Source: Streptomyces thermodiastaticus
GTDB taxonomy: Bacteria; Actinomycetota; Actinomycetes; Streptomycetales; Streptomycetaceae
Length of the DNA stretch: 64,000 bases
Direction: 5' to 3'
Assembly (NCBI RefSeq): GCF_014656135.1
Contig: NZ_BNBV01000003.1
Coordinates: 310,001 to 374,000 of the forward strand
Shown: positions 27,998-37,239 of the stretch, in pieces
Layout: every line of letters begins with the position of its first letter
How positions within the stretch are numbered: the stretch's first letter is position 1
Made by a program: the position numbers and the translations under genes
The notes under the pieces: model-generated
Database searches by the model: none
Seen by the model: only the letters and a program-made list of their open reading frames with translations
What the model was told of the DNA's origin: nothing

Positions 27998-29041
27998 ATG
28001 CGCGCCACCACCATCCACGCTCCGTACGACATGAGGGTGGAGGACGTTCCCGATCCCTCGGTGCGGCAGCCCACCGACGCCGTGGTGCGCGTGCTGCGCG
28101 CCTGCGTCTGCGGCAGCGACCTGTGGGCCTACCGCGGGCAGGCGGAGCGGGAGCCGGGGCAGCGCATCGGGCACGAGTTCCTGGGCGTGGTCGAGGAGAC
28201 CGGCAGCGAGGTGACCGGCGTCGGCACCGGCGACCTCGTGGTGGCGCCGTTCATGTGGTCCGACGGCGTGTGCGACTACTGCCGCGAGGGCCTGACCACC
28301 TCCTGCGAGCACGGCGGCTTCTGGGGCAGCCCGGGCTCCGACGGCGGCCAGGGCGAGGCGGTCCGCGTGCCTCACGCGGACGGCACCCTGGTCAAGCTCC
28401 CCAAGGACGCCGCCTCTGACGACCGTCTGCTGGCCGCGCTGCTGACCCTGTCCGACGTCCTCGGCACCGGCCACCACGCCGCCCTCGGCGCGGGCGTGCG
28501 GCCCGGCGCCACGGTCGCGGTCGTCGGGGACGGGGCCGTCGGGCTGTGCGCGGTGCTCGCCGCCAAGCGGCTGGGCGCCGAGCGGATCATCACCCTCGGC
28601 CGCCACCAGGCCCGCACCGACATCGCACGCCGCTTCGGCGCCACCGACATCGTGCCCGAGCGCGGCGACGCCGCCGTGGAGGCGGTGCGCGAGCTCACCC
28701 GCGGCCAGGGCGCCCACTCCGTGATCGAGGCGGTCGGCACCGAGCAGTCCATGCACACCGCGGTCCACCTCACCCGCGACGGAGGCGCCATCGGCTTCGT
28801 CGGCGTGCCGCACGGCAGCCAGACCGGCCTGGACCTCGGTGTGATGTTCGACCGGAACATAGCCCTGCGCGGCGGCGTGGCCCCGGTCAGGGCCTACATC
28901 CCCGAGCTGCTGCCGGACGTCCTCGACGGCACCATCGACCCCTCGCCGGTGTTCGACATGACGGTCGGTCTGGAGGGCGTGCCCGACGGCTACAAGGCCA
29001 TGGACGAGCGCGTGGCGCTCAAGGTGCTCGTCACGAACTGA
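27998..29041 (+). CDS. Zinc-dependent alcohol dehydrogenase family protein
   Basis: 347-aa medium-chain dehydrogenase. Catalytic zinc ligands are seen in C-V-C-G-S-D-L-W (near 36-43) and G-H-E-F-L-G-V-V (near 60). The lobe loop C-D-Y-C-R-E-G-L-T-T-S-C retains three of the usual structural-zinc cysteines. The Rossmann motif V-A-V-V-G-D-G-A-V-G-L is near residue 175. The ATG at 27998 follows AAGGATCC. The substrate is not evident; close relatives are annotated as quinone-oxidoreductase-like or threonine/polyol dehydrogenases. It stands alone on the plus strand, convergent with the CopD-like gene. Confidence 0.88.
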   Translation: MRATTIHAPYDMRVEDVPDPSVRQPTDAVVRVLRACVCGSDLWAYRGQAEREPGQRIGHEFLGVVEETGSEVTGVGTGDLVVAPFMWSDGVCDYCREGLTTSCEHGGFWGSPGSDGGQGEAVRVPHADGTLVKLPKDAASDDRLLAALLTLSDVLGTGHHAALGAGVRPGATVAVVGDGAVGLCAVLAAKRLGAERIITLGRHQARTDIARRFGATDIVPERGDAAVEAVRELTRGQGAHSVIEAVGTEQSMHTAVHLTRDGGAIGFVGVPHGSQTGLDLGVMFDRNIALRGGVAPVRAYIPELLPDVLDGTIDPSPVFDMTVGLEGVPDGYKAMDERVALKVLVTN

Positions 29042-29078
29042 CCGGACGGCCACGCCCTGCCGGTCCGCACCGCCCGGA

Positions 29079-30083
29079 TCACCAGCGGATCGGCAGCGGC
29101 AGCGCCGTCAGCAGCCCGGACACCGCGATCACCAGGCCCAGCAGGGCGACCTCCGTGCGCGCCGGGACCAGGGCGCTCAGCGGGTCGGTGGCCCGGCGCA
29201 GCCGCAGCCGGGCCCACGCGGCGAGCGCGCCCACCCCGGCCACGAGGATCACCTTGGCCAGCAGGGCACGGCCGTAGGCGGTCGTGGTCAGCTGGTCGAG
29301 CACCGTGTCCGCAGGCATCCGGCGCAGCGTGCTGCACACGCCCGTGGCGGTGATCGCGGCGAGCAGCAGCGCCGCCGCACGGGCGAACCGGCCCAGCAGG
29401 GCGGCGCCCTCGTGCCCGCGCCGCACCCGCAAGGTGCGCACCACGTGCAGCAGACCGCCCGCCCACAGGGCCGCACAGGTCAGGTGCACCAGGGTCAGGG
29501 CGGAGCCGGCGAGCGCGCTGCTCTCGGTCACCGGGTGGGCGCGCAGGGCCTCGGCCAGGATCACCACGGCCAGCGGCCACACCTGGATGGACGGACGGCG
29601 GGAGAACGCGCACAGCCCGGCGGCCAGGAAGCCGTTGACCTCCAGCAGCGCCAGCACGCCGTCCCGGGTCCGGTACAGGCCGCCCACGTCGATCTGGCCC
29701 AGGCCGTGCGGGAGCAGATTGCCGGTGGCCACGACCGCGGCGAGCCCGGCGGAGGCCAGCCAGCCGGCGGCGGCCGTGTACCCGGACCAGCTGCGCGGCG
29801 GCGGCACCGGGGCGCCGGGCAGACGGGCGGCCAGCCGGTTCACGAACGCCTCGCCCACCGGCACGCAGACCGCCGCGAACAGCACCGTCCGCAGCAGACC
29901 GGTCCAGCGGACGCCGGGGGCGGCCGCCTCCCCCGTGCCGTGCAGTGCGCCGGACGGGCCGAGCAGCGGGATCAGCGCGGCCAGCATCACCAGCCCGAGG
30001 GCCGCCGCGGCCCGCGCCGTCGCGGCACGCCGGCCCGTGTCGCGGGCACCGGTCCCCCGAGCGACCTGACGTAACAGCGTCAT
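29079..30083 (-). CDS. CopD-domain membrane protein
   Basis: 334-aa polytopic membrane protein with eight predicted helices. The C-terminal half matches CopD: L-T-L-V-H-L-T-C-A-A-L-W-A-G-G-L-L-H near residue 195, then F-A-R-A-A-A-L-L-L-A-A-I-T-A-T-G and Y-G-R-A-L-L-A-K-V-I-L-V. CopD-type proteins are linked to copper uptake. There is no neighbouring CopC or YcnI-like gene in the window, so a copper role is uncertain. The ATG at 30083 begins a basic N-terminus before the first helix. Confidence 0.78.
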   Translation of the reverse strand: MTLLRQVARGTGARDTGRRAATARAAAALGLVMLAALIPLLGPSGALHGTGEAAAPGVRWTGLLRTVLFAAVCVPVGEAFVNRLAARLPGAPVPPPRSWSGYTAAAGWLASAGLAAVVATGNLLPHGLGQIDVGGLYRTRDGVLALLEVNGFLAAGLCAFSRRPSIQVWPLAVVILAEALRAHPVTESSALAGSALTLVHLTCAALWAGGLLHVVRTLRVRRGHEGAALLGRFARAAALLLAAITATGVCSTLRRMPADTVLDQLTTTAYGRALLAKVILVAGVGALAAWARLRLRRATDPLSALVPARTEVALLGLVIAVSGLLTALPLPIRW

Positions 30084-30555
30084 CCCAGGATCTTCGCCAG
30101 ACCGGACGAAGGCAGGCAAGAGCGCCCAGGGAAGTGGGAGATGGACATTCCGCCGTGCGCCGTCCGGTGCGCCTGTGCACCCTGGTGCGAAGGCCACGGC
30201 CCGGTCGCCGGTGCGCCCGTGCGTCCGGGTGCGAAGGCCACGGCCCGGTCGCCGGTGCGCCCGTGCCTCGGCGCCCGCGTCCGCGTCACCCGCCCGCGCC
30301 GCTCCCGTATCCGCGGCGTGCGTCCCCGGCCGGAACGCGCCCCCGGCGGAAGCCCGGTCCGTCACCGGCCGGGAAGGCGCGCACCGAGCGCGCCTTCCCG
30401 CTCCACCACGGTGATCCTCCGCAGGGCGGGATCGCCGCCCAGCGCGGACCAGCCCGGCGCGGACCATGCGCACGCGATAACGGTCATGACCGCACTATGC
30501 GGTACCTGCGCGGTCCGGACCGGCTCGATGCGTGGGTGGCTCCGGTCGGCCCGGT
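30084..30555. other. Repeat-containing intergenic region upstream of copD-like gene
   Basis: 472 bp between the CopD-like gene (its promoter side) and the 3' end of the subtilase gene, both on the minus strand. It includes an exact 39-bp direct repeat (30184-30222 and 30228-30266, listed separately). Long frames across it are high-GC shadows. A CopD promoter is expected but not identified, and no RNA gene is apparent. Confidence 0.45.
30184..30266. repeat. Exact 39-bp direct repeat, period 44
   Basis: The segment beginning GGTGCGAAGGCCACGGCCCG at 30184 recurs at 30228 and is identical through 39 bp (30184-30222, 30228-30266), separated by 5 bp. A truncated variant can be sensed upstream (GTGCGCCTGTGCACC at 30169). 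It does not overlap a supported gene. Confidence 0.9.
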
Positions 30556-32082
30556 CTACCTGGTCACCGCGGCCAGGGCGTCCGCGATGCCCTGGCCGTA
30601 GAAGCTGTTGCGGTTCTTCGGGCCCTCGCACACCGCGTCGATCGTGCCGTCGCCGTCGATGTCGTACGGGTCGGTGCACGCGGTGGGGGTCGCTTCGGCG
30701 TGCAGCAGCGCCTTGACCTGGGCGGCCGAGGCGTGCGGGTGCGTCGACCTGATCAGCGCGGCGACGCCGACGACGTGCGGGGTGGCCATCGAGGTGCCGG
30801 ACATGTACCCCCAGGTGCCGCCCGGCAGCGGGCCGAGGATCGAACCGCTGGTCGCCGGGGCCGGCGGCTTCTGGTAGGCCGTGGAGTCGCCGCCGGGCGC
30901 GGCGATGTCGATCACCGACCGGCCGTAGTTGGAGTAGGACGACTTGATGCCCTCGGCGCCGGTCGCCGCCACCGTGACCACACCGGGCAGCTGGGTCGGG
31001 ATGTCGAAGCAGGAGCGGGTGTCGACCACCCGGTCACCGGGGGTGGAGTCGTTCGGGGAGGAGGGGTCGGTGATGGTGCGGGCGGCGAGGTCGTAGTTCT
31101 CGTTGCCGGCCGCGGCGACGTTGACGGTGCCCTTCTTCTCCGCGTACTGCGCGGCCCGCCGGACGGCCTCCACGAGTGCCTTCTGGTCCGGGTCGGTCAC
31201 GCAGTTGAAGTACCAGGGGTCGGTGTAATAGCTGTTGTTGGTCACGTCGATGCCGTGGTCGGCCGCCCACACGAGGCCGCACACCACGGCCTCGGTGTAG
31301 AAGAATCCCTCCGGGGTGGAGACCTTGATGCCGGCCACCTTCACACCCGGCGCGACACCCGTGATGCCCACGCCGTTCTTCGCGCCCGCTATCTCACCGG
31401 CGACGTGTGTGCCGTGCGGGCTCTCCGAGGCGCTGGGCCGCCAGGCGCCGTCGGTGCGGTCCGGCTTGCCCGACACGCAGTTGACGGACGCCCGGCGGTC
31501 GAAGTTCGGGGCGATGTCGGGGTGCGTGTCGTCGACGCCGGTGTCGATGACGCCGACGGTCACCTTGGCGCTGCCCAGGGTCTTGCGGTGCGCCTTGTCC
31601 GCCTTGATGGCGGGCAGGTCCCACTGCAGCGGCTCCAGCGGGTCCTGCCCGTCGGCCGCCTCGCCCTGAGCGTTCGTCAGCTGCGCGGCGGTCAGCGGCT
31701 GCGGGACGGCCGTGTCGGTGGTCGACTGGGCGGGCAGCGGGGCGGTGCGGGTGGCGCCCGCCGAGTCGACTCCGCGCACCGTCCGGACCGTCCTGGCGAA
31801 GTCCGGGTTCGCGGAGTGGACGACGATGACGCCTATCTGGTCGTACGACGTCACCACGGTGCCGCCGGCCTTCGCTATCGCCGTGCGCACCTGCGCCGTG
31901 ACCCCGTGTCCCGGGCGGACGTTGACGACGTAGCTGAGCGCGTCCGAGGCCGGGGCGGCGGCGGTGGTGTCCGCCGGGGCGGCCGACGCCGTGACGTCCG
32001 GCAGGAAGGCCACCGCGGTGGCCATGGCCATACCGAGCGGAAGGGCGAGCGCGCGGCGCAGGCGCGGCTGAGACGCTGTCAT
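30556..32082 (-). CDS. Secreted subtilisin-like serine protease (S8)
   Basis: 508-aa preproprotease. A basic start and hydrophobic stretch (about residues 8-33, ending T-A-S-A-A-P) form a signal peptide, followed by an inhibitor_I9-like propeptide to about 135. The catalytic triad is complete: Asp in V-G-V-I-D-T-G-V-D-D, His in S-P-H-G-T-H-V-A-G, Ser in G-T-S-M-A-T-P-H. A short Cys-containing C-terminus (C-T-D-P-Y-D-I-D-G-D-G-T-I-D-A-V-C) may bind calcium. The ATG at 32082 follows GGGAGA; the upstream extension would spoil the signal peptide. It presumably acts outside the cell. Confidence 0.92.
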   Translation of the reverse strand: MTASQPRLRRALALPLGMAMATAVAFLPDVTASAAPADTTAAAPASDALSYVVNVRPGHGVTAQVRTAIAKAGGTVVTSYDQIGVIVVHSANPDFARTVRTVRGVDSAGATRTAPLPAQSTTDTAVPQPLTAAQLTNAQGEAADGQDPLEPLQWDLPAIKADKAHRKTLGSAKVTVGVIDTGVDDTHPDIAPNFDRRASVNCVSGKPDRTDGAWRPSASESPHGTHVAGEIAGAKNGVGITGVAPGVKVAGIKVSTPEGFFYTEAVVCGLVWAADHGIDVTNNSYYTDPWYFNCVTDPDQKALVEAVRRAAQYAEKKGTVNVAAAGNENYDLAARTITDPSSPNDSTPGDRVVDTRSCFDIPTQLPGVVTVAATGAEGIKSSYSNYGRSVIDIAAPGGDSTAYQKPPAPATSGSILGPLPGGTWGYMSGTSMATPHVVGVAALIRSTHPHASAAQVKALLHAEATPTACTDPYDIDGDGTIDAVCEGPKNRNSFYGQGIADALAAVTR

Positions 32083-32472
32083 CGGTGTGTGTCTCCCGTG
32101 GGTTCGCGGTGGCGGCAGACCGGGGGCGCGCCGGTGCCCGGCCGGGGCCGGCGACCGCACAGGCCCCGGCTCGCGTGGGCGCACGGCCTGCCCGAGTGAG
32201 ATGCCACGTGTGCCGATTGATCAGTACATGACGGTCGTGCTGGGCTGAAGCTATCCCGTGGCCCCGCCGGCCAGCAATGAGCCGGCCGTCACTCGTTCCG
32301 GCGACCCGCGAAGGATCCGGCCGGAGATGAACCCGTTCCCGAGCGGCGCCGTGGACGTTGGACAGGGGGACCGGCCGCCGACGTGCCCCCTGCCGCATCC
32401 ACAGCCGGCCCGACGACGCGGACGTGCGCGCGTCCCGGTCCGCAACCGACCCGCACCACGAGGAGAGAAGAC
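32083..32472. other. Divergent promoter region, subtilase / DUF485-symporter
   Basis: 390 bp between the minus-strand protease and the plus-strand DUF485 gene. It should hold both promoters. A 6-bp palindromic pair GCCGGC flanks CAGCAATGA near 32268-32288. An AGGAGAG ribosome site for the DUF485 gene lies at 32461. Nothing else with clear structure was found. Confidence 0.4.
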
Positions 32473-32829
32473 GTGGCCACCGAAACACCGCCACCCTCGA
32501 AGACCCAGGTCCCGCTCCCCTCCCGCGAGGAGTTCGTCCGGGTCCAGGACAGCGAGGAGTTCGTCCGACTGCGCCGCTCCTACCGCTCCTTCGCCTTTCC
32601 GCTGACCGTCGCCTTCGTCGTCTGGTACCTGCTGTACGTGCTGCTGTCCAACTACGCGGGCGGCTTCATGGGCACCCGGCTGTTCGGCAACGTCAACGTC
32701 GCCCTGGTCCTGGGCCTCGCCCAGTTCCTGACCACGTTCCTCATCGCCTGGTGGTACGCACGGCACGCAGCGGCCAAGCTCGACCCCGCGGCGAAGGCCA
32801 TCAAGTCCCGGATGGAGGGCGACGCATGA
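32473..32829 (+). CDS. DUF485 membrane protein, partner of the symporter
   Basis: 118-aa protein with two transmembrane helices (about 45-65 and 80-100) and a soluble N-terminus holding the DUF485 motif R-R-S-Y-R-S-F-A-F-P. DUF485 proteins (YjcH type) are encoded directly ahead of ActP/YjcG-type acetate symporters. Here the stop overlaps the symporter ATG as ATGA. The GTG at 32473 has an AGGAGAG ribosome site. It probably assists the symporter's assembly or activity. Confidence 0.88.
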   Translation: MATETPPPSKTQVPLPSREEFVRVQDSEEFVRLRRSYRSFAFPLTVAFVVWYLLYVLLSNYAGGFMGTRLFGNVNVALVLGLAQFLTTFLIAWWYARHAAAKLDPAAKAIKSRMEGDA

Positions 32830-34445
32830 GCCCGGCACTCACCCTGGCCGCCGGCGAGGCCAGTGAGCACCGCACCCTGATCGTCAGCCTGTTCGCACTC
32901 TTCGTCGTCGCCACGCTCGTCATCACCGTCTGGGCGGGGCGGCAGACCCGCGACGCCGCCGACTTCTACGCCGGCGGACGGCAGTTCAGCGGCTTCCAGA
33001 ACGGCCTGGCGGTCTCCGGCGACTACATGTCCGCCGCGTCCTTCCTCGGCATCGCCGGCGCCATCGCCCTGTTCGGCTACGACGGCTTCCTGTACTCCAT
33101 CGGCTTCCTCGTCGCCTGGCTGGTCGCGCTGCTGCTGGTCGCCGAACCGCTGCGCAACTCCGGCCGCTACACCATGGGCGACGTCCTGGCATACCGCATG
33201 CGCCAGCGCCCGGTGCGCACCGCCGCCGGCGTGTCCACCATCGTCGTGTCGATCTTCTACCTGCTGGCGCAGATGGCGGGCGCGGGCGTGCTGGTCTCGC
33301 TGCTGCTCGGCATCACCAGCGACGGCGGCAAAATCGGCATCGTCGCCCTGGTCGGCGTCCTGATGATCGTCTATGTCACCATCGGCGGCATGAAGGGCAC
33401 CACCTGGGTGCAGATGGTCAAGGCGGTGCTGCTGATGGCCGGCGCGCTGCTGCTGACCTTCCTGGTGCTGCTGAAGTTCGACTTCGACGTCTCCGAACTG
33501 CTCGGCAGGGCCGCCGACAACAGCGGCAAGGGCGCGGCCTTCCTGGAGCCCGGCCTGAAGTACGGCGTCACCGGCACCACCAAGCTGGACTTCCTCTCGC
33601 TCGGCATCGCCCTGGTGCTCGGCACCGCCGGACTGCCGCACATCCTGATCCGCTTCTACACGGTGCCGACGGCCAAGGCGGCCCGTACGTCGGTCATCTG
33701 GGCCATCGGCCTGATCGGCGTGTTCTACCTGATGACCCTCGCCCTCGGCTTCGGCGCCGCCGCGCTGATCACACCCGACGAGATCACCTCCTCCAACAAG
33801 GCGGGCAACACCGCGGCACCGCTGCTGGCCCTGCACCTGGGCGGGGTGGACTCCACCTGGGGCGCGGTGCTGCTGGCCACCATCTCCGCGGTCGCCTTCG
33901 CCACCATCCTGGCCGTCGTCGCCGGCCTCACCCTCGCCTCGTCGTCGTCCTTCGCCCACGACATCTACGCCAACGTCATCAAGAAGGGCACCGCCACCGA
34001 GAAGCAGGAGGTCCGCGCCGCCCGCTGGGCGACCGTCGGCATCGGCGCGGTCTCCATCGTGCTGGGCGCCCTGGCCCGCGACCTGAACGTCGCCGGTCTC
34101 GTCGCCCTCGCCTTCGCGGTGGCAGCCTCCGCCAACCTGCCCACCATCCTCTACAGCCTGTTCTGGAAACGGTTCACCACCACCGGCGCCCTGTGGTCGA
34201 TCTACGGCGGCCTGGTCTGCGCGGTCGGCCTGGTGCTGTTCTCGCCGGTGGTCTCCGGCAAGCCCACCTCGATGTTCCCGGACGCCGACTTCGACTTCTT
34301 CCCGCTGGAGAACCCCGGGCTGATCTCCATCCCGGCCGGCTTCCTGCTGGGCGTCGTCGGCACCCTGCTGTCCAAGGAGAAGCCGGACACCGGCGCCTAC
34401 GCGGAACTGGAGGTGCGCTCCCTGACCGGCACCGGCGCCCACTGA
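32826..34445 (+). CDS. Sodium:solute symporter, acetate permease (ActP) type
   Basis: 539-aa transporter with about 13 helices of the SSS family. Typical sequences are D-F-Y-A-G-G-R-Q-F-S-G-F-Q-N-G-L-A-V-S-G-D-Y-M-S-A-A-S-F-L-G (split here across the first helices), Y-V-T-I-G-G-M-K-G-T-T-W-V-Q, and L-G-T-A-G-L-P-H-I-L-I-R-F. It overlaps the DUF485 gene by 4 nt. Relatives take up acetate, pyruvate or other short monocarboxylates; the exact substrate is inferred. A strong hairpin follows the gene. Confidence 0.9.
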   Translation: MSPALTLAAGEASEHRTLIVSLFALFVVATLVITVWAGRQTRDAADFYAGGRQFSGFQNGLAVSGDYMSAASFLGIAGAIALFGYDGFLYSIGFLVAWLVALLLVAEPLRNSGRYTMGDVLAYRMRQRPVRTAAGVSTIVVSIFYLLAQMAGAGVLVSLLLGITSDGGKIGIVALVGVLMIVYVTIGGMKGTTWVQMVKAVLLMAGALLLTFLVLLKFDFDVSELLGRAADNSGKGAAFLEPGLKYGVTGTTKLDFLSLGIALVLGTAGLPHILIRFYTVPTAKAARTSVIWAIGLIGVFYLMTLALGFGAAALITPDEITSSNKAGNTAAPLLALHLGGVDSTWGAVLLATISAVAFATILAVVAGLTLASSSSFAHDIYANVIKKGTATEKQEVRAARWATVGIGAVSIVLGALARDLNVAGLVALAFAVAASANLPTILYSLFWKRFTTTGALWSIYGGLVCAVGLVLFSPVVSGKPTSMFPDADFDFFPLENPGLISIPAGFLLGVVGTLLSKEKPDTGAYAELEVRSLTGTGAH

Positions 34446-34452
34446 GCGGCGC

Positions 34453-34493
34453 CCCCGCCCCCGCACGCACGGGACACCCATGCGGGGGCGGGG
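34453..34493 (+). terminator. Terminator after the symporter gene
   Basis: CCCCGCCCCCGCA (34453-34465) pairs perfectly with TGCGGGGGCGGGG (34481-34493), 15-nt loop, starting 8 bp after the symporter stop. Confidence 0.8.
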
Positions 34494-34605
34494 ACACGGC
34501 CGCACCGAGGTGCTCCGTCCCGCGACCGAGCCGGTGTCACCGGCGGTGCGGTCGCGTAGGCTCACCAGTGAGGGAACCTCAGTGACCTACGCGGGAGGGG
34601 GCCAC

Positions 34606-35595
34606 GTGCTCATCGACACCTTCGGCCGAGTGGCCACCGACCTGCGGGTCTCGCTCACCGACCGATGCAATCTGCGCTGCACGTACTGCATGCCCGAGGA
34701 GGGCCTGCAGTGGCTGGCCAAACCCAGCCTGCTCACGGACGACGAGATCGTCCGCCTCATCCGCATCGCGGTCACCACCCTGGGCATCACCGAGGTCCGC
34801 TTCACCGGCGGCGAGCCCCTGCTGCGCCCCGGGCTCGTCGGCATCGTGGAGCGCGTGGCGGCCCTCGACCCGCGCCCCCAGATGTCTCTGACCACCAACG
34901 GCATCGGCCTGAGGCGCACCGCGCACGCACTGAAGGCGGCGGGCCTTGACCGGGTGAACGTCTCCCTGGACACCCTCCGCCCCGAGGTGTTCAAGGCCAT
35001 GACCCGCCGCGACCGGCACCGGGACGTCCTCGACGGCCTGCAGGCCGCCCGCGAGGCCGGACTGAACCCGGTCAAGGTCAACACCGTGCTGATGCCCGGG
35101 CTGAACGACGACGAGGCTTGCGACCTGCTGGCCTGGGCGATGGAGCACGACTACGAACTGCGCTTCATCGAGCAGATGCCGCTGGACGCCCAGCACGGCT
35201 GGAAGCGGGAGGGCATGGTGACGGCGGGCGACATCCTCGCCTCGCTGCGCACCCGTTTCGAGCTGATCCCGGAGGGCGCCGGGGAACGCGGCTCGGCCCC
35301 GGCCGAGCGCTGGATCGTCGACGGCGGCCCGCACCGCGTCGGGGTGATCGCCTCCGTCACCCGGCCGTTCTGCGCGGCCTGCGACCGCACCCGGCTCACC
35401 GCCGACGGCCAGATTCGCACCTGTCTGTTCGCCACCGAGGAGACCGACCTGCGCGGCGCGCTGCGCTCCGGCGCACCCGACGAGGAGATCGCCCGCATCT
35501 GGCGGCTGGCGATGTGGGGCAAGAAGGCCGGGGCGGGCCTGGACGACCCGTCGTTCGTCCAGCCGGACCGCCCCATGTCGGCGATCGGAGGCTGA
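34606..35595 (+). CDS. moaA: GTP 3',8-cyclase, molybdenum cofactor biosynthesis
   Basis: 329-aa radical-SAM enzyme for the first step of molybdopterin synthesis (GTP to 3',8-cH2GTP). The N-terminal [4Fe-4S] cysteines are C21, C25 and C28 (D-R-C-N-L-R-C-T-Y-C). The second cluster is in F-C-A-A-C-D-R-T-R-L-T-A-D-G-Q with a further C in R-T-C-L-F. The conserved C-terminal Gly-Gly (S-A-I-G-G) is intact. The GTG at 34606 has a GGGAGG ribosome site and gives the usual L-I-D-T-F-G-R start. A GTG at 34582 is an alternative. No other moa genes are near. Confidence 0.94.
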   Translation: MLIDTFGRVATDLRVSLTDRCNLRCTYCMPEEGLQWLAKPSLLTDDEIVRLIRIAVTTLGITEVRFTGGEPLLRPGLVGIVERVAALDPRPQMSLTTNGIGLRRTAHALKAAGLDRVNVSLDTLRPEVFKAMTRRDRHRDVLDGLQAAREAGLNPVKVNTVLMPGLNDDEACDLLAWAMEHDYELRFIEQMPLDAQHGWKREGMVTAGDILASLRTRFELIPEGAGERGSAPAERWIVDGGPHRVGVIASVTRPFCAACDRTRLTADGQIRTCLFATEETDLRGALRSGAPDEEIARIWRLAMWGKKAGAGLDDPSFVQPDRPMSAIGG

Positions 35596-35623
35596 GCGGC
35601 CGGGGCGGGCGCGGCCCGGGCGC

Positions 35624-35842
35624 TCAGGCGCCCTCGCGTGCCTCCCACTCGCTGAGCGGCACCACGTCCTTCAGGAAACCGCGCACCCCCAGGAACGCCG
35701 ACAGGTGTTCCCGGTGCTCCTCGCAGGCCAGCCACGTCTTGCGGCGCTCGGGGGTGTGGATCTTCGGATTGTTCCAGGCCAGCACCCACACGGCGGCGGC
35801 ACGGCAGCCCTTGGCGGAACAGATCGGGGTCTCGTCACTCAC
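35624..35842 (-). CDS. Small conserved Cys/His protein
   Basis: 72-aa protein, convergent with moaA. It has C-S-A-K-G-C near residue 8 and W-L-A-C-E-E-H-R-E-H near residue 37, a pattern that could bind one zinc. The aromatic stretch W-V-L-A-W-N-N-P-K-I-H-T-P-E-R-R-K is well suited to a folded core. I recall orthologues across Streptomyces without a tested function. The ATG at 35842 is used. Confidence 0.7.
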   Translation of the reverse strand: MSDETPICSAKGCRAAAVWVLAWNNPKIHTPERRKTWLACEEHREHLSAFLGVRGFLKDVVPLSEWEAREGA

Positions 35843-36055
35843 AGGTTCGTCTCACAGCCACGGCACACAAGGCGACGCCGAGCAGCCACGGGGGGAGCTG
35901 CCCGGCGTCGGTCCTGTCGCTCCGACGGGGGATGCGGAGCGCTTACGCAGTATGTCACGACACGCCCGTGCCGGAGCCCGGAACACCGCGATCCGTGTGC
36001 GCCGGCGCCGGACGTGCCACGCCGGCCCGGGTCAGGACGGGCGCCCGGGCGCCGC

Positions 36056-36523
36056 TCACGGTCTTTCGCCGGGCTCGCGCGCCCCGCTCGCTGTGTGCGC
36101 GGCGGGATCGTCCCGCATGTCCTGGCGCGCGCCGGCTGCCGCGCCACGGCCGGTCTCCGCCGAGCGCTCCCGCGGGCCGTCCGCGGTGCGCGGGCCCTCG
36201 TCCGGGGTGCGCGGCCCGGTCAGCATCGGCTTGGGCGGCATCGAGACGAACGTCGACGGCAGCTTCGGCGCGTTCTCCCGGCCCGCGTTGGCGATCACCA
36301 CCGCGATGTAGGGCATCACCATGCCGACCACGAAGGCGGCGATGGCCACGAAACGCTGGACGTTCCACAGTCCGACCGCCAGGAGCACCGACACCGTACG
36401 GACGGACATCGAGATCACGTACCGGCGCTGGCGGCCCCGTACGTCGTCCTGCAGGCCCGCCCGGGCTCCGGTGATCCGGTAGACCGGGACGTTGCCACGG
36501 GCATGCTGCGTCCGCATCACCAT
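36056..36523 (-). CDS. DUF3099 membrane protein
   Basis: 155-aa protein with two helices (about 40-58 and 60-80) after an N-terminal soluble part containing Y-R-I-T-G-A-R-A-G-L-Q-D-D-V-R-G-R-Q-R-R-Y, the recognisable DUF3099 core. The second half (about 95-155) is disordered, Pro/Arg/Gly-rich. The start is ATG at 36523 or the ATG two codons later. The function of the family is unknown. Confidence 0.75.
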   Translation of the reverse strand: MVMRTQHARGNVPVYRITGARAGLQDDVRGRQRRYVISMSVRTVSVLLAVGLWNVQRFVAIAAFVVGMVMPYIAVVIANAGRENAPKLPSTFVSMPPKPMLTGPRTPDEGPRTADGPRERSAETGRGAAAGARQDMRDDPAAHTASGAREPGERP

Positions 36524-36816
36524 TCACCATCCGCCCGCACCGGACAACTTTTCCGGGCCCGTGTCCGGCACCACCGCCGGCACACCGGCCCACACACCCC
36601 AACCGTACGCCGTCCCCTGGTCCGCCACGAGGCCGGGGCGCCCCTCGCCTGCGGAAACCACCCGCGCGGTCCGGCTGGACGGCGCCGCGCCGTCCGGGGC
36701 CACGGGGCACCCCTACGCCTGGGCGAGCCCCGCACGGACGCGCCCGACATGCGGTGCGGGACCGTCCGGCCGACACTGAGCGTGATGTTCGCGTCGATCC
36801 GGACGAGGAGGCAGCC

Positions 36817-37104
36817 ATGGGCTGGGTGTGGGCGATCATCGTGGGTTTGATCCTGGGCCTCATCGCCAAGGCCGTCATCCCGGGCAAGCAGCACAGCCCG
36901 CTCTGGCTGACCACCCTCTTCGGTCTGCTCGGCGCCATCGTCGGCAACGCCGTCGCCCGGGCGGCCGGGGTGGAGGAGACCAGAGGCATCGACTGGACCC
37001 GGCACATCTTCCAGCTCGTGGCCGCGATCATCATCGTCGCCATCGGCGACATGCTCTACCTCGCCCTGTGGGGCAACAGGAGGCGGCGCCGCGAACGGGC
37101 CTGA
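36817..37104 (+). CDS. GlsB/YeaQ/YmgE family membrane protein
   Basis: 95-aa membrane protein with three helices (about 3-19, 28-48 and 65-85) and the family pattern G-L-I-L-G-L-I-A-K-A-V-I-P-G-K near residue 10. Relatives are called stress-response or transglycosylase-associated proteins; the biochemical role is not known. The ATG at 36817 follows GAGGAGG. A bidirectional terminator lies between it and tyrS. Confidence 0.85.
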   Translation: MGWVWAIIVGLILGLIAKAVIPGKQHSPLWLTTLFGLLGAIVGNAVARAAGVEETRGIDWTRHIFQLVAAIIIVAIGDMLYLALWGNRRRRRERA

Positions 37105-37180
37105 GCCCGGGCGCCACGGCCCGCCCGGCGGTGCGGTGAGCGCAGGCACCCGCCCGCCGCACCTCGGCCCGGTACGCCGA

Positions 37181-37216
37181 AGGCGGCTCCCCCCGGGACG
37201 CCGGAGGGAGCCGCCT
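37181..37216. terminator. Bidirectional terminator between YeaQ-type gene and tyrS
   Basis: AGGCGGCTCCC (37181-37191) pairs with GGGAGCCGCCT (37206-37216), 14-nt loop. It lies between two convergent gene ends and can serve both. Confidence 0.85.
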
Positions 37217-37239
37217 CGTCACGCCGTGCGCGCCCCGGC

